Numbered from the stretch's first letter, positions 45,049 through 59,530 are shown. The stretch: DNA of 64,000 nt from Apostichopus japonicus (GCF_037975245.1 NC_092563.1:21043594-21107593); one strand, 5' to 3'. Notes: generated from the letters alone by a model not told the origin. A program made the numbers and translations.

Positions 45049-47638
45049 ATATGCGCTATATTCTAAATATATACCTGGAACTGGAAGCTTTTCATCATAA
45101 GAAATTACACAAAATAACAAAGTATGCCTTCAAATATTAAGTATACCGGTATGTCTTCAAGTGTTCAGCTATTCTTCTCAATTTAATTATTGTTCATATT
45201 TATGACAATATTTTTTGATAAATTATGTTTTTCCTTTTCACTTTTGTATCATGGTTGACGCTGCGTGGTTAAGAACAATTAGCAGACATTTGGTCAGAAA
45301 AGCCGATTTAATCAAGGATATCCATTTATAACAACGGAGCATTATTTAATTGATAGAAAAACAATTAGCAATTCAAATTCCAGACAAGTCGCACCCCATG
45401 CGACCCCCTCCCCATAAAGATGATTTGGTGTCGTACACAAAACTTCCATAATTTAAAATTGTTGAAATGCTTCACAGAAAACCAAAAATACACTACAGTA
45501 TGTTAGAGTTATATTTTCTATATTCACTTGCATTACACAAGACTTAGAAGTTATAACATCTAATACGCTAAATAAAATTTCTAACCTCAAATTGTTCTGT
45601 ACAAATTTCAAATGTTTAAATATTCCATGGTATATACCCTTATACCATAATACTGTTCAAACATTTATACAACGAAATAAGAACTTTTCTTTATAAAATT
45701 CTATAACATATCTTTATTTCGACATTATTTCGGCCGCTAACTTCATATTCTTAGGCCACATAATTGTAATGGGGGGGGGGGATAAGCAGCACAAAGGAGT
45801 AAGTCATTGTCAAACATTGTAATTTCGAAGTGATAGGACAGAGTCTCGACTGGAGCGGTTTATAAACTATGCCAAAAATAACGGACAGTCTCCGGTCCTC
45901 GAAATGAACCCAAAGCAAACTCTGTTTGCTGATGTGCGGATGATTAAGATATCTGAAAAATCACATATATTAATAGCGGTTTGGCTTGAGGACCGAATCA
46001 CTCCCCCTCATAATAATCAAAACCACACAGGAAACAGCTTAACCGCGGTAATCGAGGAACCGCTCAGTCTGTGAAACGGTGACGTTGGTTTTCGTCAATC
46101 TTGTTATTTCTTCAACTTTTTTAGGAATCATATGTTTACATACAATTCTATAAACTATTTATTCCTTATTCACCAATTTCTATTTTTTTTCCCAGACGCC
46201 GCCAGACGTCATGCTTGATAGCATTCCCGTATTAACAGATCTGTATATAGTTATATATCCACGGCATGATTTATAAATACCATATACTGTACTTAAGATG
46301 TGTAATAAATACTGCGGGTAAAAGCATGGATAAAATGAATGGATCGGTCGCAAATTCCGTTATTTCGTTTTAAAACCAAAGTGAACCTTTTGATTGAAGT
46401 TAATTGCCAAGTAATTAATTGCCTAGATTTTATCTTTGTGCAAATATATTTCGTAATAATGTCATGCAAAACAATGAAGTAGAAAAGAAAGAAAGAAAAA
46501 GAAAAGAAAGGACTGCTAATTCTGAAACTTGTTAACTCCGAACATAATCGAGCTATTTGAAACAACATTTGACTACAATCGAGCTAAAATTACGTTGCTA
46601 TGCATTTCTCTATCAGCGCAGTATCGAAACATGGAGCAAATTTTTTTTACTTGCAAATCCATTGCGTACTGTCAGTTGTCTGCGAAACTTTTTGAATGAA
46701 ATTTGTAGTATTTCGATTTAGTTATAGTATTTAATGCTGTCTTTATTTGTACATGGATTATTCGAAGAACACACGCCACACTCACATAAAGTATTATGTT
46801 ATATACATACTGTTCTTTTTATTCTCAAGGCATGTGATAGTGGGGGGGGGGGGGGGAGGGGTTGCAACTTTTACGTTGGAGAAGATTGCGTTTTATGCGG
46901 CAAGCATATACCTGCAGCGTACATAATTGCATAGCGCCATCAAATTTGGGGAGCAACCGCAGGTCCACCTGCGCTTGTTATACAAGAGAGGTAGACTACA
47001 TAAGTTCTACAGAATTTAACCGTTGTTCTATTCATGAAAACTTCATTGGTTATAATCAGAAAAGCTTTTCAATCAGTTTTAGTGAGTGATACAAATCCCC
47101 CTGCTGTTGTTTTAACATTAGTATAGTAAATGACTATAAGGTGAACGACACGTACGTAGTCCATTCTTGATGACAATATTCACGGCTGTGATTCGTTGAC
47201 GTGAACGTCAGGTAGAAAGGGAACTAAAACAATGCAACTTTAAGAATGTTTATTTTTTATTTATTCGTTTGTGGAATGTACGTATAATTCTTCTCTGCTC
47301 CTTGCCCCATCGTACTCCGATTCACTCCAATCATTTTTGAATTGTTCCAATGAAGGCTATGAGAGATTTCTGCCAATCGCAAAGAAAGGGTAGGTTAGTC
47401 TAACCTTACGGTACATATGGACAATGCATGACTGTGTTTGGCCTCGATTGTTACATATGCAAGATGAACTAGCCATGTGTAAGGTACAGCTGTAACGGTT
47501 TAATACAAAGCCGAAATGAGTGCAGATATTTATACCGATCGTTAACATGCCGGGCATATCAGGATTTGCAGTTTTAAACATACAATTCTGTAAGACAACG
47601 AATATTCATATCTTTCAAATAGTTGGTTGATTTCTTAC
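45047..47638. other. Intron of the EF-hand gene, nothing else seen
   Basis: AT-rich, with G runs near 45772 and at 46842-46856 (15 G). No exon recognised on either strand. Confidence 0.4.
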
Positions 47639-47850
47639 CTTTCCGTCAATGCGTCTTCCTCTCTCCCCGTCGTCCCGGGTAAGGGTGGGATCTCCGCTGG
47701 CGTCCTTCCTTTGGCTCGATTCTTCTTACGTTCGCCAGATTTGCCTTGATTGTTGTTCTTACAGTTTGGGGTGCAGGGGCGGGGCGCTCCGATAGCCATG
47801 GCGAGAACAGATACAAAACATATAACCACAACAGTCGTCGTCACTCGCAT
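47639..47850 (-). CDS. First coding exon of a secreted EF-hand protein: signal peptide and basic linker
   Basis: This exon encodes the N-terminus of a probable secreted calcium-binding protein, continued by the exon at 39616-39803. Residues 1-22 form a signal peptide (Met-Arg, a hydrophobic run VVVICFVSVLAMAIGA, cleavage probably after GA). Next come a CTPNC pair of cysteines (residues 26-30), a Lys/Arg/Asn-rich stretch (about 31-50) and an acidic/Pro linker to residue 70. I chose the Met at 47850 because it has A at -3 and starts the signal peptide; in-frame Mets upstream would spoil it. The exon ends AAG|GTAAGA at 47639/47638, a consensus donor, with two bases of a split codon (phase 2). 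Just upstream, a pyrimidine-rich run ending GATGACAG looks like an acceptor, so a non-coding 5' exon may lie above 47851. A CTATATATAG box lies near 47940 on this strand. The family is not recognised beyond 'secreted EF-hand protein'. Confidence 0.72.
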
Positions 47851-47938
47851 TCTGTCATCAAAAGTAAAGAAAGAAAGAACGAAGGAAATATTAAAATACT
47901 GCATGACCATTCTTAGCTCGCAATCCGTGGCGTTACTC

Positions 47939-47950
47939 TCTATATATAGT
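47939..47950 (-). promoter_or_regulatory. Possible TATA box of the EF-hand gene
   Basis: CTATATATAG on the minus strand, 90 bp above the chosen ATG. Initiation about 30 bp downstream would leave a 60-70 base leader. The acceptor-like tract just before the ATG argues instead for a distant 5' exon, so this is only one option. Confidence 0.25.
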
Positions 47951-49447
47951 TTCCGTCTCTCATCTCAGAGTGAATTTAACACAAAGCCAGGTTACGCAGG
48001 CAAGGATCCCCTACACTATCTGTATTGGACATGTTTAAGCGTAAAGGTCATTATGGAGTATGGCAACAAATAGCCTATGCCGGGAAGTCAAATCTGGTCA
48101 CACATGCTCAGATTTCAAAAGGCACTACACGACGTGCCACCCACAAAACGATTGCCTTTATCTATATGTTATAGCAAGATGACATCTGGCCAAGTTCTGC
48201 CAACCTTAAAGGTTAGCTAACTGTCATTGAAACACGCATGTCACATGTCTATGACGTCAGAATCGTTAAAGGACTCCAAAAGTCCAAAAACAATGTAGTA
48301 AGATGTGCTTCGAAATAAATGTGATTGCACAAAGCTTGAACAAGATCTAACGTCGAAATCCCGGGTCTTATTTCGACAATCTCATGACGTAACCAAAATT
48401 GGCAGCAGATAAACGGGTAAGTTCTTCATCTAACCGCATGGGTTTAGAAGCAAATTTCTCATGCTGAATCAGGGAATAATTTTCCATATCTATGGACCTT
48501 CATGGTAAGTCCATTTCACCTTGGGGAGATAAAAACATTTGCTTCCCTCCGCCGGAAGACAAAACGACTGGCAGAAGCTCTTTCAAGCAATATCTATATT
48601 TTTGGTGGAGACGATATATTTGCGGGATCACCAGGAATTAAGGACCCGAGGCCGAGGCAAATAAGTAGAAGAAAAAAGAAAAAGAAAAATGTACGTTGGA
48701 AGACGAGATGTCATCTATTATCTTTAGGGGATTTAGACGAACAATTCTATTATCATTATACAATGGATTAAAATCCCTTGAGCGCGTCAAAAGTATTTGG
48801 TTGGAGGAAGCGAATGGGTGGTCTATGCAGCTGACAGCCGGGTAAAAATGTAACGAACATGACCAGAGATCAAAGGTTATCAGGTTTTGGCAAACGAAGG
48901 GGGTGGGGGATCCATACCGTACAATTAACAATCAACTGTCATTCAAATGATGTCACAATGTCAGGAGATTTATTGAGGTATTTGAAGAGTTTAATATGCC
49001 ACATATTTTCGTTGTGGTTAAACGTTTACTTCATTATCCCATTTAACGATGGAGTCACAAGAAATTATCTTTATCTAATATGAAAGGGTTATCACTAGCC
49101 ATATTTTTAGATGAAATCCCTTGCGGAAACGAACATAAATTCCAAGAATTTTGTCATAATTTTATTATCACCATACATACTGCAGACTTTGAGAATATGA
49201 GAGTCAATGCGAAGATATAATTAATATGTGATATAGGCTACATCTCCCAGACGTTAACAGTGTAGGGTGAAATCCTATACATAGCGATACATATACTAAT
49301 AACGTTAATAACGTTTCTACTATACTAATAACAGACACACCGACAGATTAGTGATATGCGCACAGGGGCGTGGAGGGGGGGGTGGAAGGGGGGCGGAGGG
49401 GCCATGCCACCACCTCCATCGTCAGGCGGGGAACACGTTCAGTTGGG

Positions 49448-49448
<1 letters not shown>
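47951..49448. other. No gene seen
   Basis: TGACGTCA (CRE) near 48253. A Lys/Arg-rich plus-strand frame (48502-48771) is driven by an AAAAAGA tract and has no domain I recognise. G-rich patch near 49371. Confidence 0.4.
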
Positions 49449-49504
<56 letters not shown>

Positions 49505-49507
49505 CAC

Positions 49508-49552
<45 letters not shown>

Positions 49553-49606
49553 TACATATATATGTACATATATATATACATATATATACATATATATATA
49601 TATATA
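49449..49606. repeat. (TA)n microsatellite with CA interruptions
   Basis: TA tracts broken by TACA and TGTACA about every 10-20 bp. Confidence 0.95.
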
Positions 49607-50639
49607 GGCCATAGGCCACACCTCTCCTTTACAAACTCCTGGAACAGCATCAGCCCATTCCTGAAAGGTTCACACCCTTAGGTCCCATACCCAAATCAAT
49701 CTGGGTAAAATTAGTTTCACCGCAGCCCCTTCCCCCACCCGCACCCAATTCCATTGAAATCCTGTACACGAAACTGCGCTAGATGAGTCTAAGCAGTGAG
49801 CTGAAAATGTTTACTTCTCTGGTATCATCTCTATTATACCGTAATACATCACTAACTTATATACCCTACTCGTATAGACCTATATTACATCCAGACCTTT
49901 AGACGAATGGCAATATATACTACACTGTAAGCAAGCACTATATATAAAATGTACACGGTATCCTAAATTTTTCTGTCCTTTTGAGAATGAGAGGGAAGCA
50001 ATGTATGTTACAGGAGTAGAAGTATAAAAGTAATAAAACTTCGAAAAGTATGACGAGGCACAAGCTTCGTTTCCGATTTAAGATTAGAAGAAAAAAAAAC
50101 TACTAAACAAACTCATGTTTACACAACAAGATAACGTCTATACGTTACTGAATCGCATCGTGCGCAAACTCATGAAGAACAGGCTCGACTATATAACAAA
50201 GTACATAAGACTGAATGAAGGACAAAGGGCAAGTTTGACCCGTTAGTAAGTCATTGACAAAATGAGTGCAGTAAATTACTATAGAATTACATAACGCATG
50301 CATGCATATATGTATGTCTAATGTCTGTATACGTCGTTATTACATCAGGCACATCGAGTACAATACATGATAAAGGTTTGTCACTCCAGCTACATATAGG
50401 ACGATACACTGTACGTAACTGTAAACCACATCTGAGAGTATACACCAAACTGTGAGAAGACTCACCTGTATGAGAAAATTTTACTTTACAGGTCTAAACC
50501 ATAGTACTTTGTAGTCTATATTTGAACACGACTGGATATGATGGCATCTGTTCTACTACACTGAGCCCTTGAACCCGCTTGCGAGCTCTTGAACCGCTTC
50601 CGAATATAGTTGAAAGCAACAACCTAAAATATTACAGGA

Positions 50640-50791
<152 letters not shown>

Positions 50792-51144
50792 TACATGATT
50801 GTAGTCTGAAGTGTTACAAACCCGATATACACCTTACTGAGAACGTGGTATAAGTGTAAACCCCCATAATTAATTACCTGCAAGGTGAAGAGTGTTACTT
50901 ATCTTGAAATTGTCCTGTGATCTTGTCGATATTGAAACAGTATAGAGCATGTGTATAGTCTTCATGTGAGCATTAGAAATACAGTAGACAGTATATGGGT
51001 CTATTGGGACCTAGTTTTGTACTATTATAATGGCATAATCTTATCAATCTTTACCTTACCCCATTGATGGGAACTCGATCAAACAACTACAAAACAAAGA
51101 CTAAACGCCGAATGGGTTCTGTCTGTGAAGACATTTATAAATAT

Positions 51145-51145
<1 letters not shown>

Positions 51146-51236
<91 letters not shown>
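51146..51236. repeat. (CA)n-(TA)n compound microsatellite
   Basis: A short (CA)n runs into about 38 TA units. Confidence 0.95.
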
Positions 51237-51239
<3 letters not shown>

Positions 51240-51825
51240 CTACAGTGATGTACCACTATATACTTATCTTGACCTTTGAGCAGCTCCCAGCTTTTTAGCC
51301 AGTCGACCTTACAACTTCAATACAAAAACCCCTATTGACAATTCCGAGACAACAGTAAACAGTGCACACCTGTGCTTTTGTATTGTTCTTTATGAGCTTT
51401 TGTGATTGTCTTGACCGCTTACTCGCACCCCGCTGTCAACAAACTTAATACCTTTCATTGGCCAATGTTATGGGTGCTCTTTTTTTTTTCTCCTTTTTTT
51501 TCTTGGGCGTTCGATGATTCCGTAAACTTGACAAAGTTTTCAAATTTGTGACCTGTATCATCAAAGCATACTATATACATAGTAGGCTTACAAACCAAAT
51601 CTAAATAAACCAAAACTCAAACACAGATAGTTCGATCAAATTCACAACATTTCCTAGAAATGATAGCATAATTACATAACCAACTGGTATCTGTACTAGA
51701 TTCCGTATATATCGCTCAGTATTGGTTGACGAAGAATTCCTAATATCCTCATCATCATCATCATTATTATTTCTGAATACTAAATATTTCGATACTAAAA
51801 CCCGAAGTCAATACAGTTATTTATA

Positions 51826-51876
51826 ATGATAAATGTAATGATAATGATGACGATGACGACGACGATAATGACGATT
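51826..51876. repeat. Degenerate (GAT/GAC)n trinucleotide patch
   Basis: ATGATAATGATGACGATGACGACGACG-type sequence. Short (ATC)n also near 51750. Confidence 0.7.
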
Positions 51877-52354
51877 TGTATACACATTATTGTAGAAACA
51901 AACATGATGGAAAGTCGGCAACGTTTGAACACTTTTTGTGTGACTTGCATGGGATTAGCACATAACTTGCCAACAAGAAATAAGGGGGGGGGGGGTGGGG
52001 GTCTGTACGATGAAATGTTAGAAACAACGAAATAATCACCCATACAATAATGTTAAAATCGATAGACAAAAGATGCTTGAGTTTTATCAACTTAAATGTT
52101 ATTTCCAGTACTAAAGTGTCTGCTAAAATATCTCGACCTTGACGAGCGGAAACCAAATGACAAAAAAAGACAAAAGACAAGTAGACAGAAATCAAATAAT
52201 CACAGAAGAAAAAGGCAAGCAAAAAAAAAAAAAAAAGGCTTACTCAACAAAATTACCCCAATTAAAATATATTAGACAACAAAGCTATGCACAACCTTTA
52301 CAACACCCCCGTTCATTGATGAGTCACGTTATTGGAGTTGCATATCACGCATAA

Positions 52355-52358
<4 letters not shown>

Positions 52359-52388
<30 letters not shown>
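52359..52388. repeat. (TA)n microsatellite
   Basis: 15 TA units followed by CATACATGTACATATACATAC; TGACGTCA begins about 22 bp farther on. Confidence 0.9.
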
Positions 52389-52392
<4 letters not shown>

Positions 52393-52419
52393 CATGTACA
52401 TATACATACATGACGTCAC

Positions 52420-55235
52420 TGTGAAATATGGGTTAAGGACACTATACAGATATTTGCTATACCTTCCATGAATCGGACATAGCGTACACTTGTGTAGACA
52501 GCTAACAGGCCTTTATCTTTTAAACACACAGCACAATTCGTGGTAGTAAAGACGAAAGCTAAGGCACCAGATGGTCATAACTGACATTACAAACTAACCG
52601 ACTTAGCGACGGTTCGACCAATTCGTGTTGCACTACAGAATTACAATATATATATACAAGGGGAAGTAACATCATATCATGGTAAGACTTTTTATTAATT
52701 CTACAAATTTGAAAAAGGAAAAAAGCAGTATTATTTACTCTATATAAACCAACAAGGATTAATGTTTGGTAAGCTTTCGTGTTTTGCCTCAGGCCTGTTG
52801 GATGTTATGATAGGTTCATAGACGTTTTCACAATACGTTACAACGACCTTGTGAGTTTATACCAAAAATCATTGCACTCTACGTCAAAATACATTTTCTA
52901 TTTATTTTTGTGTTCTGTTGTCCTTAAAGCAGTCTCCTTCTTGAAGAGGACAGCTATGTGCTCATTGCACCTGCACAAATACACACATGACCAACGGCTT
53001 GAAAACAGAAAAAGACTTGACCGAGGTAGAGCCTGGGAACGAAAATCCCAGGCGTTATTCCACTGAATAGATACGCTGATACCCACCTACCACCACCCAC
53101 CCCCACTCCCACACAGTACCCCTTTTCATCTGATCTATGGACAGATGATACATATGTTGACCTATCTAATTACAGTGATTGAACGATGATATGATTCGAT
53201 ACAAGTAAGTCAGTGCGTACCTATAGTGATGTTTTGCTCCCATATACAGGAGTGTAGTTATAAGCCTTACAACGGTCAATTTAGAGTCTAATGAACGCAG
53301 AAAATCGTCTCCAGCTCATTTACATACACCAGCAAGATTGGTGGAAGCAAGATGAATATTCATTTACTATATATCAGCTAGATGTATAATGTAATCATGT
53401 TCACGGATATCAGAGAAGTGAATGACATATGTACTACACTACATATATATGCTAAGAACCAACGACTATCGGTGGTTATTGTGTTAGGACATGTACGTGT
53501 ATTTGTTGTGTAGGCCTATAATGTGGAACTGTTTGAATGGACAATTTGTCTTATTTTGGGGTTGAAGAGGACCGGTTTACACAGGAAAGCCCGACGAGCA
53601 TCAAAGTAACTCAGATAGCTGTAAGGTTGAACCAATATTATATCCTTGCATATAGTTTTAGAATCACACCGTAGTTTCGCTATCTACCACATCAAACTGG
53701 GTCGAACTGGGTCAAAAAGCTTCCATTTTATGTACAGGTCTTTCCTGCAGGCTCGAATACTATATCTATATACACCGGAGATTAAAAATACAAAAACGAA
53801 TATATCACCAACCAAGTGAAACGTGAGGAGGACTGGAAAGTGGCGATTAAAGTTTGGCAAAGGGTGACCATCAAGTTGGGCGGATCCTTCTAGCATATTT
53901 AGGGGGTTATTCTGATGCCCCACCAAAGTACATCTTTTCATTCTGAGGGGGGAAACGGGAAAATTGATTTTGTTTTTTGGTCGCCTTTTGTGTACACGCC
54001 TTCTTATGGTAAAATCCATTGTGTTGGTTTAGTTCGTCTCAAGTGTAACCGGATGACGAATGGATAATCCAACACGGTTAACTAAGGGAGCAGAGTCTGA
54101 ATCATTTAACGGGAATTACAGGTCACGAAATCCATCGTGAACCTTCTCCGGATTTACCGGAATCATACATGCGAGTGCCACATGGCAGGTACAATAAGCG
54201 TAGGCCTATAGTATTATAAAATTATCTTACTCTGAAAATGCCTCGTACACACACACACACACACATATATATCATCATATTATAGGTGACTTCGCCTAAG
54301 TTTATAAATAGGCGATCTATGTTGGTATAGCCATATCGTTGTTCCTATAAAAATTTAAAGTTTTCGCAACTTTGCTCCAAAAGCCCCCCCCCCCCTAAAA
54401 AAAAACAGATTATTTCTTTTCAGGTTCGAAAATTTTCTTCGAAGGACTGAGGTGTATTTGCACCAGTTTGTGGAACAATCAGAGCAAAATGCAGTTTGCT
54501 AGGTCCCAAATTGTCTGGATTGTTTTAAAATTTAAATATCATTTTAATGTGGAAGTTACTGGTGGCACTCAGAACTCAGTGAACTAATGTGGAACTACAC
54601 ATTGACTTACGATGCATATATTAACAAAATTATAGTTCAAATAAACGAATTGTAACACATGATCAGAGGACACGCGACGTTTAAACAGACAGTTCACGTA
54701 TAGTGACGTCACACTTCTGCGGTCTTCTTCAATGACGTACCCGACACAAAAGGGGGAAACCCCCAAAACCGCGAGTGTGTGTGATGAAGTTCCTTCTTGC
54801 ATGCGGGAAAGACTGATAAATGTGAACTCTGATATAATTGGAAAACTCCATAACGCATAGATTACAAATATATGATAAGTAAAACAGCTTTGGATATTGA
54901 ACCCAAATAATATATTTAATAATGGAATCCCACGCATTAAATGAATGATTCCGGAAGCGACGATTTCCGCGAAAATTCGATTCGATTCGTGTAAGTTTGG
55001 GATGTTTCTACGAATCATGTACGATTTTACGACCCGTGTCTACGGCTAATGAATACCTATATGTGATAAACAAGGCGGCATTTTGCACCTCCAACCAATT
55101 AAGAGTATCACAGCATCACACATGTATATACGGTAGGCTATATATATATATATGGCTTTAATGCATGGGAATTATTCAAAACATTTCAGTATAGATAAAT
55201 GGATATCACATGATGAGCCTTCGAACACCATCATG
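52420..55235. other. No gene seen
   Basis: Mostly AT-rich. A (CA)n near 54248-54264, a C run near 54389 and TGACGTCA near 54703. A 144-codon minus-strand frame (54584-55018) has no domain I recognise. Confidence 0.4.
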
Positions 55236-55385
55236 CAGTTGGGACAATTTTCTAATGCTAATACCACTCTATACTGTACTCCCAGATCTAGCTTTAAAGC
55301 ACTCGTACTAGCAGTATGAACAGTTCGTTACCTTAATCTGATAGAAACATGATATTCATACTGACCATACTGTACTTGAAGAGGT
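55236..55385. repeat. Foldback repeat, copy 2
   Basis: Aligns with 42404-42560 in the same orientation at about 75% by eye. The central hairpin is kept in altered form (GCTTTAAAGC). The terminal palindrome is degraded. Confidence 0.7.
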
Positions 55386-57660
55386 ACAGGAAGAAATGGG
55401 TGTCGGACACATGTACGGACACTTGACCGAACCCGATAGCCTGGAAGAAGACAATTCAAGCCTCGTTATTATTCAGCTAAATGAGGTGAATTATATGACC
55501 TGTTTACAATTCGCTTATCACATTGTATGATATAAACAACACACCTGACTACTCTGGATGCGACCCTCGATGTAAACTTGTCATTCATAACAAACTTTTT
55601 TTTTAAAGCATACACTCGTTGATACCATGCCTATATACAGGAATGCTATACGGTATTGTTACACAATGGGCACACAGCGAGGTCTTTATTACTTAAAAAA
55701 AGTTTATATATACATGTATATATAGCAATGCAATAACAGAACAATAATAACACCATAGTAATATTCAAAAACAAACTACGGGGGGGGGGGTGGGTGTTTA
55801 TTATTGTCAACAAGGCAAACACATGCAACTGTAAACATATAAACTACGCGTTGCTCTCTAGAAACATCCCATCGACTCTTTTTGTATATAAATAGGCTTA
55901 CTAAACTAGTTAAATAAACTAAATCCAATTCCCCAGTTATACTCATTTTTTCCCACCCTCGATTCCCTTTTCCAACACACCAGTTTATCTATCTGTCTGT
56001 ACATTTTTTTATACAGTGTGTCAAAGTCCCACGCACTTCCCTTCTCTTTATTGCTCATATTATGCTCCTTTTATAACACTCGGGACTTTTGTATAATCGA
56101 CCGACGATAAAATGACAACACAATCGGACAGACTATGATTCCATAACAAGGCAAGTCGGATTCTTCCTATATATTTAGTCAATATATAATAATAGATTGA
56201 AAATCTCATTCCTGTAGCAATCGATTGAAATTTGTCAAGTTATTATTTGTCAGAATATATTTGTCAAGAAATTTGTCAAGTCATATTATACTCAGGTACA
56301 ATTAAGGAGTAAATGAAGACCTTTCCGTTTCACTTTTAAGTTTAAAAATAGCTTCAAAGTTGTGCTTCGAACCGATTTAATGGTTTAATTGTGATACTGT
56401 ATATCCATTAAACTTAAAAGTATAAAAGTAAAACAGTTCTGTTTTCGTTACCGGTTCTGAAATTCACTGTATCAGGATGCCAACACGTGAACTGAATTAT
56501 TTACTATAGATATCAATTGTCTATAATTTAATGGTTGAAATATTTGTTATGTAACTTGCAACGTATACGTTGCATCCTTCTTCTGATTACATCGATCATG
56601 GAGTTAAAAACAGACCTCCATGCATCGATGCACAGTATACCATTTTAAAACGTCTTTAGCAAGTTTAACCAATCCGTCAAAGTTGGTTGGAATTTCATCT
56701 TGATAATGTTGTACAGCCTTTAATTAATTTTCACATATCCATACTCCATCTTCTTTATCCGTTAGTATATTGTAATATTTCGATGCGACTTGTTCCTTAT
56801 ATGAACATTGTAACATGCAAGATAATTATGATTCTGATCAATTTACTCCAAAATTTTCACTTGGTGAAATATGAAACAGTATCATGTCACCTTTTTACAG
56901 TTAAATTACGAATAACGGCACTTTAAAAGTCAGTGTTAAACAATAAATTTTCAACTTATTAACCATAACTTAAACATACTTAGATGAACAGGTAACGTGT
57001 AAAGGTTTGACGTGACCATATCGTTTCATCTATTTTAGACATCAAGTGCTTGAAAAGAGGCTGGACTAGTTGATAGAACATATAGAGCCATATCAACTCT
57101 AAACAAAGAAACCGATCACCAGATCACCAAATAAAAAAGACTTCTGTGAATCTTAAGTGACTTGTTTACAAATATATTATAAACCTTGACGATCTTAAGC
57201 TAAGGGAATAGTTTGTTTTAAGATAATTATTTACGGTGATGAAATAATGGAAATAACATCAACATCTATCGAACAAGTCTTGTAACAAAATGTTGGGAGC
57301 CTTCTAGACAGTTTTATAAAAACACACATTAAAATTGAATATCTTGAAAGTTAAAAACATGTTGTCTTTTTCTGTTTCGAACACATATAAGATAGACATA
57401 GAAACCAATCCCTTAACGAGACTATATACTGTTAATGAAAATGCCATCCAATGAAGGTTCAGCAAAAAAAAAAAACCGACAGGAGGTCACTGCATAACTT
57501 ATAATACCATTAACATGGCAATAGTGTGCACCTTTAAACACCGATTAAGGGGGTAATATTCCTACCATATTTAGTTAACTGAATAATGGCGCCTTTTGAT
57601 ATGCAGCGCAAGCGGTGAATGCGCCGACCCTCACAAATTTTCCCATCCTCCAAAATTAAT
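55386..57660. other. No gene seen
   Basis: AT-rich. G run near 55782 and a small ATTTGTCAAG tandem near 56231-56281. Confidence 0.45.
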
Positions 57661-57685
57661 TCTCGTTCTCGCCTGAGCGAGCCAA

Positions 57686-57696
57686 TATAAAAGGGG
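57686..57696 (+). promoter_or_regulatory. TATA-box core promoter candidate
   Basis: CCAATATAAAAGGGG contains a consensus TATAAAAG. About 30 bp downstream lies TCCTCAGAG, a plausible start. About 63 bp below the box is an ATG (57749) opening a 26-codon frame starting MNFDLSKRKLTNMPG, which runs into GAGCTGG|GTAATA, a possible donor. No product is recognisable from so short a frame. Confidence 0.35.
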
Positions 57697-57829
57697 TTTG
57701 ACTCTCCTCAGAGAATATGAAGGGGTAAAAAGAAAGGGGGGAAGAGGAATGAACTTTGATCTCAGCAAGAGGAAACTAACGAATATGCCCGGGGCTTTAG
57801 CTTTTTGGTGTACCGACCGAGCTGGGTAA

Positions 57830-59460
57830 TATTATCTACATTAACTGCCCCGCTAATCCTCTTATGGAGGTAATGCTGTTGTTATGTGAAGGGTTTTAGG
57901 GATTCTTATTGCTTTGTAAAAAGAAAATTTGGAGGATTTCTCCAAGGCATTATATACATGTTATTATAATAACCGTTTTTTTTTCTTCTTTCTTTTCCTT
58001 TTTCTTTTCGTGCCACCCATACTCCGTGAGGCAACATGGACTCCATTCCGTCTGAGATGACTTCGCGTCTAATGTATTTACAATAAGGAACTATGGCTTA
58101 CATGGCTATAGAGTTAATGTGGTAGGCTACATGTCCTAAGGCACTCAATTCCAATACACAAAAAGGTATACAGAAGAAGGCGGCACTGCAGTAGATGTAA
58201 GTTTCCAGTGAAAAGTACTTTCAACAGACAAATGTACTTTCAAAAAGACTTATATTAAGTGTAGCGTGCACACATAAGCATAGCCCTGATAATGCCAAAA
58301 GCTCATTTACATATATATTTACAAAGCACAAAGCTTGCTACAAAATTTCCCTTCTTTATTCGAAACGTTCAAACAATGTTTAAAGTTTGTTGTAAATGTT
58401 TTAAGATTTAATCTATGTAAGACTTGAGGATAGCTTATTTGCATATATAGTATTTAAAGTATTTATTTAACAATCTTGCGCATGATCGCCATTTTTAAAG
58501 CTTATATAAAACGAGTATTACTCAATATTTGATAGTTGTGCGTAAAATGAGCGTTAAATAGTAAGTAACTATACATATATCATTGCATTTAGTTCCAGAC
58601 TTACACTTTTAAGTATTAATCACATGGAGGTAATGTGAACAGGAAATTTTAAAAACTCCATTTTCATTTTCTTTTATTGTTTTCAAATGTTAGAGAGGTA
58701 TAGAGTTATGTTATACCAGTTGTACTACTTCAACTGCATGTGTCACCATTCAATATGGTCATTGAAATGAGTGGACTTAAACCATTATTTTCTTTCCAAG
58801 ACTAATGACGAAACCAATCTTTGTCTTCAAACGAAGATTTTCATTCTTGTTGAAGCTTTCTAAGTAGCAATTGATAACCGGGTATATATGCATGTTAGAG
58901 ACAATCATCTATAAGTTAACGACAAAGATGTTGATTGATATACCGTTTAAAACGGATAGGCTATGACTAACTTATACACTACTTCAACGATAGGCTGCCT
59001 TGGCTTATATATGTAACACGACGCAGTTCAAGACTTCAGAACATACCTCTCTGGACAGTGTTAAGATTACGCTGCTATTGGAAACAACATCCGATATTGT
59101 CAACCTAAACTTGATACAACAGAAGCAAGAAAAGATAAACATGAATTTTTTAATTTTATATTTGTCGCCGAGCAATAAGAACCCGGTCTATAGCAGGCAG
59201 TAACAGACGAGAAGACATTGGACTGTGTACACGTATATTTCACTGATTAAACTTCAGTTGACATGACAGTTTTCAAGTGGTATATTCAGTTGTCATGTTA
59301 ATTAATCATCCAGTTAATAAACATCCGAGATTGTATGATTCACGCTTTGTAATAGCTCCGTCAAAGATTAATGAAGGAAACCGGAAGTAGCCTAACATAT
59401 AAATATGAAATCATCATGAATGTAATGTGTTGCTGTTTGCAGGTCACCCAAAAAGTGTAG
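57830..59460. other. No gene seen
   Basis: AT-rich with short chance frames. If the 57.7-kb promoter is real, this would be its first intron. Confidence 0.4.

Positions 59461-59464
<4 letters not shown>

Positions 59465-59528
<64 letters not shown>
59465..59528. repeat. (TA)n microsatellite
   Basis: About 32 TA units. No hammerhead-like motif in either flank. Confidence 0.95.

Positions 59529-59530
<2 letters not shown>

Noticed and set aside
48502-48771. Basic protein with Arg/Lys run
   Set aside because: The basic run is an AAAAAGA tract; no domain and no homologous context.
54584-55018. 144-codon minus-strand frame
   Set aside because: No family resemblance; hydrophobic stretches come from AT-rich codons.
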